A stretch of DNA of 64,000 nt from Spiroplasma endosymbiont of Clivina fossor (GCF_964031115.1 NZ_OZ035006.1:1401605-1465604); one strand, 5' to 3'; shown: positions 12,180-24,441, numbered from the stretch's first letter. The notes: generated by a model not told the origin, from the letters alone. Made by a program: numbers and translations.

Positions 12180-13247
12180 AGACTTCTTGCAAAATTAATA
12201 TGATAATTATAATTTTTAAATTTAAAATAAATATAAAAGTGTTATTAAAATAATTTTTAGATTATTTTTACAAATATTTTGTCATTAAAACATAATAAAA
12301 ATTATTATTTACAATAAAAAAAGACTGAAATTTTAAATTATCAAATATATTTAAACTAATAGTTGTAAATTATAAATTGAAGCTATTAAATTAAATCTTA
12401 AAGCAAATCTTTTTCTACGATTTCGATATTTTTCACTAATAATTTTAAATTTTTTAAGTATAGCAAAAACATTTTCAATAACAATTCTCATTTTTGAAAT
12501 TCGCTCATTATTTTGCTTTTCTTCTTTATTTAAAGGGTTTTTCTTTGATTTTCTTTTAGGAATTAAAACATTATGATTAATTTTTTGTATGCCTTGATAA
12601 CCTAAATCCACTAAAACAGTTGTTTCTGGTAAAAATTTAATTTTTGAATCTTTTAAAATTTTAAAGTCATGGTTTTTACCATAAGAAAAATCAGAACTAA
12701 TAATTTTTTTACTATCTTTTTCAATTATAACTTGTGTTTTTATTGTGTGTTTTTTCTTTTTTCCTGAGTAGTGCTGTTTTTGTCTTTTTTTGGGCGTTGG
12801 ATTTGGCTTTCAGTTACATCAATTATAACAGTCTTATCTTTGAAATAATCTTTTAATAGTGATTTTTGACCAGTAAGTTGTTGAAAATTAGGGTGTTTTA
12901 TTAAAGTGTCTTCAATTCATTTGATATTTCTATAACAACTACTTTCACTAATATCATAACTTTTTGCAATATGAAAATAAGTTCTATATTCTCTTCAATA
13001 TTCTAAAGTCATTAAAATACGATTTTCTAATGATAATTTATTGGTTCTTCCGCGACGAAATCTCTTTTTTAATTCTTCTATTTTTAAAATTTCTAGCATT
13101 TTATTAAAAGTAGTATGTTTAATACCAGTTAATCTTAAAAAATTTTTATCACTTATTTGATTATTTTTTTTAAATTTCATTTAAATTCCACCTTTTTATT
13201 AAAAACAACAATTCAATTATATTTTAAATTAATTTTGCAAGAAGTCT
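12180..13247 (-). mobile_element. IS5-like element B, copy B4
   Basis: Complete 1068-bp copy inside the 5' part of X. Target duplication AAT is at 12177-12179 and 13248-13250. Confidence 0.93.
12351..13180 (-). CDS. IS5-family transposase (two frames, programmed -1 frameshift)
   Basis: Same layout and protein sequence as the copies at 9282-10111 and 721-1550. The A-run slippage site is present on the coding strand. It appears intact. Confidence 0.85.
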
Positions 13248-13502
13248 AATATTTATGTTAAATCCACAAACACCAAACGTTTACAAAAACAATGAGTTAT
13301 TGAAAATATGAACAAAGAATTAATTAACGAAAATTCAATTATTACTTCTGATATGCAAAAATTATATTTTTTAGTAGCAAAACAAACAAATTATTTTAAT
13401 TTTGTCGAAAACTCTTGATAAAATAAAAAAAATCATCAACTTGATAATTTTAAAAGGCTTTTATGTAAAATTACTATTTTTACTTTAACTTTTTTATACA
13501 TT

Positions 13503-14570
13503 AGACTTCTTGCAAAATTAATATGATAATTATAATTTTTAAATTTAAAATAAATATAAAAGTGTTATTAAAATAATTTTTAGATTATTTTTACAAATAT
13601 TTTGTCATTAAAACATAATAAAAATTATTATTTACAATAAAAAAAGACTGAAATTTTAAATTATCAAATATATTTAAACTAATAGTTGTAAATTATAAAT
13701 TGAAGCTATTAAATTAAATCTTAAAGCAAATCTTTTTCTACGATTTCGATATTTTTCACTAATAATTTTAAATTTTTTAAGTATAGCAAAAACATTTTCA
13801 ATAACAATTCTCATTTTTGAAATTCGCTCATTATTTTGCTTTTCTTCTTTATTTAAAGGGTTTTTCTTTGATTTTCTTTTAGGAATTAAAACATTATGAT
13901 TAATTTTTTGTATGCCTTGATAACCTAAATCCACTAAAACAGTTGTTTCTGGTAAAAATTTAATTTTTGAATCTTTTAAAATTTTAAAGTCATGGTTTTT
14001 ACCATAAGAAAAATCAGAACTAATAATTTTTTTACTATCTTTTTCAATTATAACTTGTGTTTTTATTGTGTGTTTTTTCTTTTTTCCTGAGTAGTGCTGT
14101 TTTTGTCTTTTTTTGGGCGTTGGATTTGGCTTTCAGTTACATCAATTATAACAGTCTTATCTTTGAAATAATCTTTTAATAGTGATTTTTGACCAGTAAG
14201 TTGTTGAAAATTAGGGTGTTTTATTAAAGTGTCTTCAATTCATTTGATATTTCTATAACAACTACTTTCACTAATATCATAACTTTTTGCAATATGAAAA
14301 TAAGTTCTATATTCTCTTCAATATTCTAAAGTCATTAAAATACGATTTTCTAATGATAATTTATTGGTTCTTCCGCGACGAAATCTCTTTTTTAATTCTT
14401 CTATTTTTAAAATTTCTAGCATTTTATTAAAAGTAGTATGTTTAATACCAGTTAATCTTAAAAAATTTTTATCACTTATTTGATTATTTTTTTTAAATTT
14501 CATTTAAATTCCACCTTTTTATTAAAAACAACAATTCAATTATATTTTAAATTAATTTTGCAAGAAGTCT
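13503..14570 (-). mobile_element. IS5-like element B, copy B5
   Basis: Complete 1068-bp copy with duplication ATT (13500-13502 and 14571-14573). It entered Y at the last codons of the Y transposase. Confidence 0.93.
13674..14503 (-). CDS. IS5-family transposase (two frames, programmed -1 frameshift)
   Basis: Same protein as the other B copies. Both frames and the A-run slippage site are present. Confidence 0.85.
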
Positions 14571-15520
14571 ATTAAAATATAATACCGCTGTTTGTTGGTT
14601 TGGAGTTAAACCCTTATGTTGGTATTTTCATTTTCAGAGATTTAAATAATTTTGAATATTAGTAAAACCTAAACCATGATAATGAATTAAGGCTTCTTTA
14701 AGACTAGATTGTAATTTACTGATTTTATTTAAGTTACGATAACTAGCTTCAGGATTAATTGTTGTTTTAGTTACACATAAAGTAGAATTTGTTTGTTTTG
14801 CTACTAAAAAATATAATTTTTGCATATCAGAAGTAATAATTGAATTTTCGTTAATTAATTCTTTGTTCATATTTTCAATAACTCATTGTTTTTGTAAACG
14901 TTTGGTGTTTGTGGATTTAACATAAATATTGTTATTATTATCAATTGCCATTTGAATACAGCATTTAGTATTAGTTGCGAATGGGTCAAGGTGAATTCTT
15001 CGTGGATCAGTTTTATATTTGAAATTTCCTTTATGGATTTCTTTAATAAATGTTTCATTGATTTGGATTTTACCAGATAATTTTTTAAATTTTAATTGGG
15101 TATTTTCTAATTGTTTTGATTTCATTAATTTTTGACGATTATATCAAGCAGTTTTTAATGTAGTTTTAATAAAACGAGAAATTGTTTTACTAGATTGCCC
15201 CAGCAATGAAATTTGAATCAATAAATTTCATTGTTCATAATTTAAATGATTTCAATAAATAAAATGATTACAAAAAGCGTCAAAACTTGCACGGCAATTT
15301 TTACATAAATATTTTTATTTTCTGAATTATGTCCATTTTTAACGCAATGGTAAGATTCACATTTAGGGCATTTAATACCTTGCGCTCTAAATTTTTGATC
15401 AATTTCATTTAACCGTTTTTGTTTTTTTATTAATTCTGCTTGTTGTTTGACTTTTTCATAAAATTCTAAAAATTGATCATCTGTTAAAGTATTTACTAGT
15501 TCTTGAATTATTTTTTCCAT
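14571..15520 (-). pseudogene. IS1595-like transposase of Y, frameshifted
   Basis: A deletion of about four bases near 15316-15324 (GGAAAAC motif region after KNGHNSE) shifts the frame inside the zinc ribbon, so the second cysteine pair is lost. It also carries the N for D change in IQIDETF, shared with the 5' part of X. B5 removes the last codons. Confidence 0.85.
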
Positions 15521-15622
15521 AATTATTATCCATCTCTATCATATTAAAAATATACCTAAAATTAAGTATATTCAATAAATATCAAGAGTTTTCGACAAAA
15601 TTAAAAATAATTTCTCTAAACA

Positions 15623-15656
15623 AAAATACCTAACATTATACAATGTTAGGTATTTT
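15623..15656. terminator. Bidirectional rho-independent terminator
   Basis: Perfect 15-bp stem AAAATACCTAACATT with a 4-base loop, with A/T runs on both arms. It ends the atp operon on the minus strand. It lies just beyond the right target duplication of the 7.7-kb nest, so before that insertion it also sat about 10 bp after the hpt stop and probably served hpt. Confidence 0.85.
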
Positions 15657-15666
15657 AATTAAATTA

Positions 15667-15888
15667 TTACTTTATTCACAATTCAACCCCTAAAAAAGCA
15701 ATAAACAAACTACCTACCAAATATGTTAACATCAAGGTAACAAGAAAATAAAATAGCACCGCCTCACGAGGTTTTTTAGGATTCAAAATACTATTTCATA
15801 ATACAGCACTAGTTCCCACACTAGAAAACAAAAAAGCAATTAAATAAATCGCAATTTTAATTAAATGAATTGATAACGCCGTATCCAC
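15667..15888 (-). CDS. DUF1146 family membrane protein
   Basis: A 73-residue protein with two hydrophobic segments (about residues 8-29 and 45-67) separated by a short basic loop (NPKKPREA). Small DUF1146 proteins follow atpC in many Firmicutes, and this one lies directly downstream of atpC, so I assign it to that family by position and shape. The start is a GTG preceded by AAGGGAG; no nearby ATG is in frame. It is probably the last gene of the atp operon. Function unknown. Confidence 0.65.
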
Positions 15889-15905
15889 AAATAAACTCCC
15901 TTCTG

Positions 15906-16223
15906 CTAAAAATTAGTTATCTTAGTATGCCGATCTTTTGCTAACTGTAATAAATTATTTTTCGCTTTATCATCATATTCAATATAATCAGTTAAAATTT
16001 TAACTTCTTTCTTTGTTGAATATAATATTCCCGAAGAAATAAGTAACTTATAAGTTTTTTTATGTTGTTTAACAAACATTTGTGCTATTTCTAAATTAGC
16101 AACAATAGGAATATGATGTTCTAAAATTCCGATATAACCTTCAGTAGTTTTAACAGTTACAATTTCAACAACATCATCAAAGAAAATTCCTAATGGTGTT
16201 ATAATTTTTAGTTTTATCGCCAT
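15906..16223 (-). CDS. atpC: ATP synthase epsilon subunit
   Basis: Epsilon subunit of the F1 central stalk. The 105 residues cover the N-terminal beta-sandwich (ITPLGIFF, EGYIGILEHHIPIV, SSGILYS). The usual C-terminal two-helix region is much shorter than in typical 130-140 residue homologues. That region inhibits ATPase activity in other bacteria, so regulation may differ (inference). It lies 15 bp after atpD. Confidence 0.92.
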   Translation of the reverse strand: MAIKLKIITPLGIFFDDVVEIVTVKTTEGYIGILEHHIPIVANLEIAQMFVKQHKKTYKLLISSGILYSTKKEVKILTDYIEYDDKAKNNLLQLAKDRHTKITNF

Positions 16224-16238
16224 TATTTTAACCCTCTG

Positions 16239-17660
<1,422 letters not shown>

Positions 17661-18497
17661 CTAATTTGTACTATCAGCCGCAGCAATAATTTCCGCAATC
17701 TCTTGCGTTATTTTAGCTTGACGAGAACGATTATATTGCAATGTTAAATTATCTTTCAACTCATTAGCATTATTAGTAGCATTTTCCATTGCTAACCTTC
17801 TTGATGCTTGTTCCGATACTTGTGATTCACTAATGGCACTATAAATAATAGTATTTAAATATAGTAAAATTGTTGTTTCTAATACCGTTTGCGCATCCGG
17901 CTCAAACTCAAATAATGAATTTTGCTGAGCATTAATTTTAGCAATCGGTAACAATTGCAATACTGTTGGTTGAAACGAAATACTATTAATAAATTTTGTA
18001 TAAACTAATTTAATCCGTTCAATTTCTTTATTATTAAACATACTTAAAACTTGAAAGCCAATTTCTTGTGCTTGATGATATTCAAAATTTAAATCTAAAT
18101 TAGAATAACTACTAATGACATTATAATCACGATTTTGATAATAACTAATCCCTTTCGCACCAATTACAATTAATAAATCACTTTTTTTAATTTTCGGGAT
18201 GACTAATTTATGAATATTATAGTTATAACCAGCACAAAGACCAATATTAGAATTAATAATAATTCATACTGTTCGGAGATGGGACCCACCATCTTTTTGT
18301 AAATATATGGAATCATTAGTATTACTAATAATATGATGAAAAACATCATACATTTCTTCACTATAAGGTCTAATCTCTTGAATTCTTTTACTAGCTTTTT
18401 TCAATTTTGCTGTTGATACTAATTGTAAAGCACGAGAAATTTTACCAATCGTATTAATTGTTTGAATACGATTTTTAATCCGAAAATCTTGGGGCAT
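17661..18497 (-). CDS. atpG: ATP synthase gamma subunit
   Basis: Rotary shaft of F1, 278 residues. The N-terminal helix (RIKNRIQTINTIGKISRALQLVSTAKLKK) and the C-terminal helix (ASRRLAMENATNNANELKDNLTLQYNRSRQAKITQEIAEII) are typical. A TGA tryptophan in RTVWIII (about 18261) makes it look split under the standard code. It starts 5 bp after the atpA stop. Confidence 0.95.
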
Positions 18498-18502
18498 AAC
18501 TA

Positions 18503-20116
18503 TTAATGACGACCTTTTTTAACTTTAATTTTACCTTGAATCAATAACAATTCTCATTGTTCTTTTGTCCCATAACTAGTAATTTCATATTTATCAATTT
18601 TACTAACTAAATGATAAACTACTTTAATAATTTCCGTATCAACTTTACTTTTTAACTCTTTAGAAAAGGCTTTAACCTTTTTTAATTCTTGATATATCTT
18701 ATGAGCTTCTTTATTATTTTTAAAATAATTAATAATATTTTCTTTAAACAATAAAATCTTATCTAAAGGAACTCATTGAATTCTTCGTAAATTAATTGCT
18801 AATAATAAAATTGCCTGATTAGTTTGTGATAATGGACTATATTGTGTTTGTTTTAAAATATCAATTGCTCGTTGGCCATGTTCTAAAACCCTTTTTGTCA
18901 TCTCATCTAAGTCCGAACCAAATTGGGCAAAAGCTTGTAATTCATTATATTGGGCTAATTCTAACTTTAATGTTCCCGCAACCTGCTTAATGGCCTTAAT
19001 TTGAGCAGCACTACCAACTCGCGAAACTGAAAGTCCAAGATCAACAGCAGGGCGAATCCCCCCATTAAATAATTGACTAGTTAAAAAAATTTGACCATCC
19101 GTAATAGAAATAACATTTGTCGGAATATAAGCTGAAATATCACCAGCTTGCGTTTCAATAATTGGTAACGCTGTAATTGAACCATTATCTTTATTTAACC
19201 TTGCTGCTCGTTCCAATAATCGTGAATGCAAGTAAAAAACATCACCCGGATATGCTTCTCTTCCTGGTGGTCTTCGTAACAACAAGGCCATTGTCCGATA
19301 TGCAATCGCATGCTTACTTAAATCATCATAAACAATTAAAACATCTTTCCCTTGTTCCATTCATTCCTCAGCAATAGTAATACCCGTATATGGTGCTAAA
19401 TATTGTAATGGTGCTAATTCACTGGCCCCAGCAGCAACAATTGTCGTATAACTCATTGCTCCCGTTTGTTTTAATCGTTCCACAATTTGTGCAACAGTAG
19501 AAGATTTTTGACCAATGGCAACATAAACACAATTAACATCTTTCCCTTGTTGATTCAAAATCGTATCAATCGCAATGGCGGTTTTACCAGTTTGGCGATC
19601 ACCAATAATTAATTCTCGTTGTCCCTTACCAATAGGAATCATCGCATCAATTGCTAAAATACCTGTTTGTAATGATTCATCAACTGATTGTCGTGTCATA
19701 ACCCCCGGGGCAATTCTTTCAACAGGGCGTTTCTTTTTACTTTTAATCGCTCCTTTACCATCAATCGGTTGCCCTAAGGCATTAACAACTCTTCCTAGTA
19801 ACTCATCACCAACAACAGTTTCAACAACTTGTTTCGTGCGTTTAACAGCATCGCCTTCTTTAATATAAGTATCATCACCCATTAAAACAACACCGACAGC
19901 ATCTTCTTCTAAGTTTAAAACCATGCCATAAACATCATTATCAAAAAGTAATAATTCACCCAGCATCGCTTTATCTAAACCATGAAGCACAGCAATTCCA
20001 TCACCGACGCTAATAACACTACCTTCTTCACTTAATTCCATCTTTTTACCATAATGTTTAATTTGACTTTTAATTACATCAGCAATTTCATTTACCTTAA
20101 ATGACATCAATATCAC
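18503..20116 (-). CDS. atpA: ATP synthase alpha subunit
   Basis: Non-catalytic nucleotide-binding subunit of F1, 537 residues. Walker [11 protein letters not shown] is at about residues 169-178, with [37 protein letters not shown] and [20 protein letters not shown] conserved. Three TGA tryptophans (near 19360, 18772 and 18553) join the apparent pieces. The C-terminal end is slightly extended by a lysine-rich tail (KIKVKKGRH). The start is the ATG at 20116 preceded by [18 protein letters not shown] has an alternative ATG at 20107. Confidence 0.96.
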
Positions 20117-20121
20117 CTGCC

Positions 20122-20646
20122 TTACTTATTTTCAATATTTCGTTTCATCGCTAATAACCGTCCTTTTATTGAACCATCAAAAATTTGATCTTGAACTTTT
20201 ACTTTTATACCCGCAATTAAACTAAGATCAATTTTATTAACTAATTCCACTTTTTGTTGTAAAATTTTTCCAATTTTCTTCTCAATTTTATCAATAACTT
20301 CTTGTTGCAATTTTATCGTTGAAAAAACAATCCCATAAAAAACATTTGCTCTTTCATTGCACAGATTACGAAACACTTTAAGAATTAATCTTACTTGCCG
20401 AAAATTATTGCGATCAATTAATAATTTAAAAAAATTAACAAAAATATCATTAGCTTTATCTTGAAAAATTTTATCAATAATCTTTCTTTGTTTTTGTTTT
20501 TCTAAATTATGAGTTGACAAAATATCAATAATTCGGGGATATTCAAAAAACAATTTAATTAAATGAATTGACTGTTTAGACATAATATCAAGTTGCTTTT
20601 CTTCTTGTCCTAACTTTAATAGTGCTCATGCTCAATTTTGAATCAT
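20122..20646 (-). CDS. atpH: ATP synthase delta subunit
   Basis: Peripheral-stalk subunit linking F1 to subunit b, 174 residues. The opening [16 protein letters not shown] (about residues 5-20) matches the delta N-terminal helix, and [13 protein letters not shown] corresponds to the conserved FLKLLVDKxR region. Two TGA tryptophans near the N-terminus hide this start under the standard code. The ATG at 20646 is preceded by AGGAGTTAG. Sequence divergence is normal for this subunit. Confidence 0.9.
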
Positions 20647-20657
20647 TAAACTAACTC

Positions 20658-21194
20658 CTAATCCAATTCATTAATAAAATCAGCAATCAAAACTTCATTT
20701 TGTTCACGATCAATCTCTTTTTCCAAAATATTTTGCGCCATATTAAAAGCAACATCAATAATCTCTTGACGAATGTTTTCTTCCGCTTTAATCCGTTCTT
20801 TTAAAATATCTCTTTGCGATTGTTCATCAATTAACTTCGCCTCAATGCTCGCCTGATTAATAATTTCTTGTCTTTGCGTTAAAGCTTCCACTTTAGCATC
20901 ATCAATAATTTGCTGTGATTGCATTTTAGAATCCTTTAACAACGAATTAGCTTCTGTTTCATATTTTGTGGCTTGCGTTTGTTTTCTAATCGCATCATCA
21001 ATTAAATCTTTAATAATATTTCTTCGCTTTCGCATTAATTGTTTAAAAGGTTTATAAAGAAAAAAACCTAAAACAACTAATAAAACAACAGTTGCCAAAA
21101 TATGAGCAATGAATACCCACACATTAGGAAATAATTGATTAATAATATTTTCTTGTTCAATTTTATAAAAAATTGCTAAATTACTTAACAACAT
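20658..21194 (-). CDS. atpF: ATP synthase subunit b
   Basis: Membrane-anchored stator subunit, 178 residues. One transmembrane helix (about residues 25-48) is followed by a long charged helix with coiled-coil character (about 50-160). The N-terminal region is longer than in most b subunits but lacks a clear lipobox cysteine, unlike the lipoprotein-type b subunit of some mycoplasmas. It lies between atpE and atpH. Confidence 0.93.
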   Translation of the reverse strand: MLLSNLAIFYKIEQENIINQLFPNVWVFIAHILATVVLLVVLGFFLYKPFKQLMRKRRNIIKDLIDDAIRKQTQATKYETEANSLLKDSKMQSQQIIDDAKVEALTQRQEIINQASIEAKLIDEQSQRDILKERIKAEENIRQEIIDVAFNMAQNILEKEIDREQNEVLIADFINELD

Positions 21195-21207
21195 CTAACC
21201 TTATTCC

Positions 21208-21498
21208 TTACGCAACAAATATTAAAATTAATGCAATAACAAGACTATAAATAGCACCAGTTTCTGCAATAGCACAACCAATAATTAACATTGTTCTAAT
21301 CTTACCATTAGCTTCTGGATTTCTTCCTACTGCCTCAGCAGCTTTACCAGCAGCATATCCTTGACCAATCCCCGCACCAAAACAACCTAAAACAGCAATC
21401 CCTGCTCCAATAAATTTGCCCCATGAGGATGAGGCATCACCACTAGCCAAAATCGCTCCAACAGTATTAATACTATTTATTATTTCCACAGTCATCAT
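21208..21498 (-). CDS. atpE: ATP synthase subunit c
   Basis: Proteolipid of the membrane rotor ring, 96 residues. Two transmembrane helices flank the polar loop [11 protein letters not shown] (about residues 56-66). The ion-carrying acid is Glu79 in AIAETGAIY. The first helix is glycine-rich ([17 protein letters not shown]). There is an extra N-terminal extension of about 22 residues. No sodium-binding signature is obvious, so a proton is the likely coupling ion. Confidence 0.96.
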   Translation of the reverse strand: MMTVEIINSINTVGAILASGDASSSWGKFIGAGIAVLGCFGAGIGQGYAAGKAAEAVGRNPEANGKIRTMLIIGCAIAETGAIYSLVIALILIFVA

Positions 21499-21554
21499 CT
21501 ATGTTATCCTCCTCTACATATTATATTAAATATTTTGTGAACTAAATGAATCAA

Positions 21555-22289
21555 TTATCCATCAGCTTCACGCGTATTAATAGCACCTTCTTTACTACCG
21601 GATTTTTCATCACCAATTTCTAATTTTCAATAAACTAATGTTAAAATTGAAAAAATAACCGCTTGAATAACACCAAAAAAGATATCAAAGTAAAAATGAA
21701 AAAATGGTGCTAAAAATCCTGCTAAAAAATTCACTTGACCAATAATTGGGACTTGTCGGGAAATTAAATCACTAAATTGATACAACAACGCCATAATAAT
21801 ACTGCCACCTAAAATATTTCCAAAAAGTCGAAATGAAATGGAAACTAACGGCACGAATTGCGTTAATAATTCTAATGGATTTAAATATCGTTTAAAAAAA
21901 GCTAATCTTTGAAATTTAATGCCAAAAATATAAATCCCTATAAATGTCACTAATCCCATCGCAAATGTTGTTGTATACGATGTCATCTGTGATTCAAAGC
22001 CAACAATTGCTAACAAATTACCAACAATAATATATGACAACAAATATAAAAAATATAATGTTAATCATTTAAAACTCGGTCCTAAAATACTAATAATTAA
22101 ATTTTCAACACCTTTAACACAAAGTTCCACAATTAATACTAATCCTTGTGGTTCAAGTTTAGGATCAAGTTTTTTTACTTTTAAAAAATATATTAAAGTA
22201 ATTATAGTAATTATTAAAGTTGTTAAAATAATCGTTGTTATTTGTGGAACAAGTTTCCACGGATCTCATAATTCAAAACTTGCATACAT
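21555..22289 (-). CDS. atpB: ATP synthase subunit a
   Basis: Membrane stator subunit forming the ion half-channels, 244 residues with five to six hydrophobic segments. The block VSISFRLFGNILGG contains the essential Arg (in FRLFGN), followed by FDIFFGVIQAVIFSILTLVY, typical of the last helix. Two TGA tryptophans near the start (ELWDPWK) and others later join the pieces. The charged tail after the last helix is unusual but short. It starts 1 bp after the upstream MG406-like gene. Confidence 0.94.
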
Positions 22290-22290
22290 C

Positions 22291-22704
22291 TTAAGATTCA
22301 TCCTTCAAGTTCCTCTTTTCTATCAAAGCATTATACATATTAACAATTAAAGTTGCAAGAAAAGCAAGTATTAAACCAAAAATACTACTAAAAATATTAA
22401 AATATTCATTAAATAGCATAATAATCAAAACAGGAATTAAATATAATAATACTCGCAATAAAAAAAGTAGCTTTATTCCTAATTTATTAATTGATTGACC
22501 GCGTTGGATTGTATACGAAGTTAAAAAAATTAATAACAAATAATTTAATAAACTAAAAATACTTGTTGTAACAAAACCAGTAATTAAACTTCAAGACAAT
22601 CAATTAATTATAGAAAAAATTATTGTTACTAAGAGTCCAATAAAAATTAATAACCCTAAAACAATCATTATTTGTTTTTCATATTTCCAATTAATATTTT
22701 TCAT
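22291..22704 (-). CDS. AtpI/MG406-like membrane protein
   Basis: A 137-residue protein with four predicted membrane segments (about residues 12-32, 40-60, 75-97, 105-125). It sits at the head of the atp genes, where many bacteria have AtpI and mycoplasmas have MG406-like proteins. These are thought to help c-ring assembly or ion supply. Sequence is too divergent for a firm name. The start ATG at 22704 follows upp closely, which suggests one transcript. Confidence 0.7.
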
Positions 22705-22713
22705 TATAACTAT

Positions 22714-23340
22714 CTACTGTGTATCAAAATAGCGATCTCCTGCATCACCAAGACCCGGAACAATATAACCATTTTCATTAAGCTTCTCATCAACTGCTGC
22801 TGTATAAATATTAATATCAGGATGGGCTTTTTCCAGTTTTGCAATTCCCTCGGGGGCAGCTAATAAACAAATAAACTTAATATTATGTGATACTTTTCAT
22901 TGTTTAACAATATCAATTGCAGCTATTGCCGTGCCACCCGTTGCTAGCATTGGATCTAAAATTACTGTATAACTATTTTCCACATTATTAGGTTTTTTTT
23001 CTAAATACTTCTTAGGTTGCAAAGATTCTTCATCACGATAAATACCAATATGACCAATTTTAGCATTAGGAACCAATCCTAAGATTTCATCAACCATTCC
23101 TAAACCCGCCCTTAAAACCGGAACAAGAATAATATCTTGAGCAATTTTCTTACCAGTAGTAGCCACCATTGGTGTTTCAATTGAAATTTCTTGTAACTTC
23201 AAATCCTGAAAAACTTCATAAGCCATTAATCGCGTAATTTCATTAACATTTTCTTTAAAAATCTTACTATTGGTATCTTTTTTTCGTAATCTTGTTAACT
23301 TATCATCAATTAAAGGATGTTTAATAATAAATAGTGCCAT
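22714..23340 (-). CDS. upp: Uracil phosphoribosyltransferase
   Basis: Makes UMP from uracil and PRPP. The 208-residue length is normal. The PRPP-binding loop [17 protein letters not shown] (about residues 127-143) and the uracil-binding C-terminus [12 protein letters not shown] are diagnostic; [11 protein letters not shown] is also conserved. One TGA tryptophan lies at IVKQWKVSH. Stop is TAG, rare here. It is the first gene of the upp-atp transcription unit, with the promoter at 23362-23390. Confidence 0.95.
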
Positions 23341-23361
23341 ATTATTTCACTCCTATTAAGA

Positions 23362-23390
23362 ATTATACTACGTTCTTATATTTTTAGTAA
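23362..23390 (-). promoter_or_regulatory. Sigma-70 type promoter of upp-atp unit
   Basis: On the minus strand TTACTA and TATAAT are separated by 17 bases, 22 bp before the upp start codon. An A element begins at 23401, only 10 bp upstream of the -35 box, so any upstream control region has been displaced. Confidence 0.65.
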
Positions 23391-23400
23391 TAAAAAATAA

Positions 23401-24441
23401 TTTTAATTTTGTCGAAAACTCTTGATATTTATTGAATATACTTAATTTTAGGTATATTTTAATATGATAGAGGTGGATAATAATTATGGAAAAAATAATT
23501 CAAGAACTAGTAAATACTTTAACAGATGATCAATTTTTAGAATTTTATGAAAAAGTCAAACAACAAGCAGAATTAATAAAAAAACAAAAACGGTTAAATG
23601 AAATTGATCAAAAATTTAGAGCGCAAGGTATTAAATGCCCTAAATGTGAATCTTACCATTGCGTTAAAAATGGACATAATTCAGAAGGAAAACAAAAATA
23701 TTTATGTAAAAATTGCCATGCAAGTTTTGACGCTTTTCGTAATCATTTTATTTATTGAAGTCATTTAAATTATGAACAATGAAATTTATTGATTCAAATT
23801 TCATTGCTGGGGCAATCTAGTAAAACAATTTCTCGTTTTATTAAAACTACATTAAAAACTGCTTGATATAATCGTCAAAAATTAATGAAATCAAAACAAT
23901 TAGAAAATACCCAATTAAAATTTAAAAAATTATCTGGTAAAATCCAAATCGATGAAACATTTATTAAAGAAATCCATAAAGGAAATTTCAAATATAAAAC
24001 TGATCCACGAAGAATTCACCTTGACCCATTCGCAACTAATACTAAATGCTGTATTCAAATGGCAGTTGATAATAATAATAATATTTATGTTAAATCCACA
24101 AACACCAAACGTTTACAAAAACAATGAGTTATTGAAAATATGAACAAAGAATTAATTAACGAAAATTCAATTATTACTTCTGATATGCAAAAATTATATT
24201 TTTTAGTAGCAAAACAAACAAATTCTACTTTATGTGTAACTAAAACAACAATTAATCCTGAAGCTAGTTATTGTAACTTAAAAATAAAATCAGTAAATTA
24301 CAATCTAGTCTTAAAGAAGCCTTAATTCATTATCATGGTTTAGGTTTTACTAATATTCAAAATTATTTAAATCTCTGAAAATGAAAATACCAACATAAGG
24401 GTTTAACTCCAAACCAACAAACAGCGATATTATATTTTAAT
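23401..24441 (+). mobile_element. IS1595-like element A, copy A8 (5' and central part)
   Basis: Left inverted end at 23401. The element runs almost to the transposase stop and is cut at 24441 by insertion of the C element. Its transposase frame (from 23486) has two extra A near 24278, shifting the frame at SYCNLK, and an R to H change in the zinc ribbon. It is a pseudogene. Confidence 0.88.

Larger units (their letters stand above)
11498..13394 (+). mobile_element. 5' part of X, inverted, containing B4
   Basis: This carries the A 5' end, the zinc ribbon and the core up to the codons for AKQTN. It is cut at the same site where the 3' part (11210-11497) ends. The two parts rebuild one A element but lie in opposite orientation, so this segment has been inverted. 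Two substitutions (C for R in the DAFRNH motif, N for D in IQIDETF) separate it from other copies. The second removes the first catalytic Asp. Confidence 0.82.
7875..15606 (-). mobile_element. Nested insertion cluster founded by one A element (X)
   Basis: The outermost element X has its right end at 7875. The whole block is bounded by the duplication ATAATTTC at 7867-7874 and 15607-15614. X is split into 7875-7922, 11210-11497 and, inverted, 11498-13394. Inside it are A4 (7923-11209), B4 (12180-13247) and Y (13395-15606). A4 contains B2, which contains B3; Y contains B5. Three A elements (about 1146 bp) and four B elements (1068 bp) plus duplications account for the whole length. Confidence 0.88.
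13395..15606 (-). mobile_element. IS1595-like element A, copy Y (interrupted by B5)
   Basis: Y has both ends: right end at 13395 and left end finishing at 15606. It originally inserted in X at AATTTGT, which is kept beside both X halves (11491-11497, and reverse complement just before 13394). B5 lies at 13503-14570. Confidence 0.88.

Noticed and set aside
7875..15606. CRISPR or tandem repeat array
   Set aside because: The repeated units are whole insertion sequences with inverted ends, not short direct repeats with spacers. No array was seen anywhere in the window.
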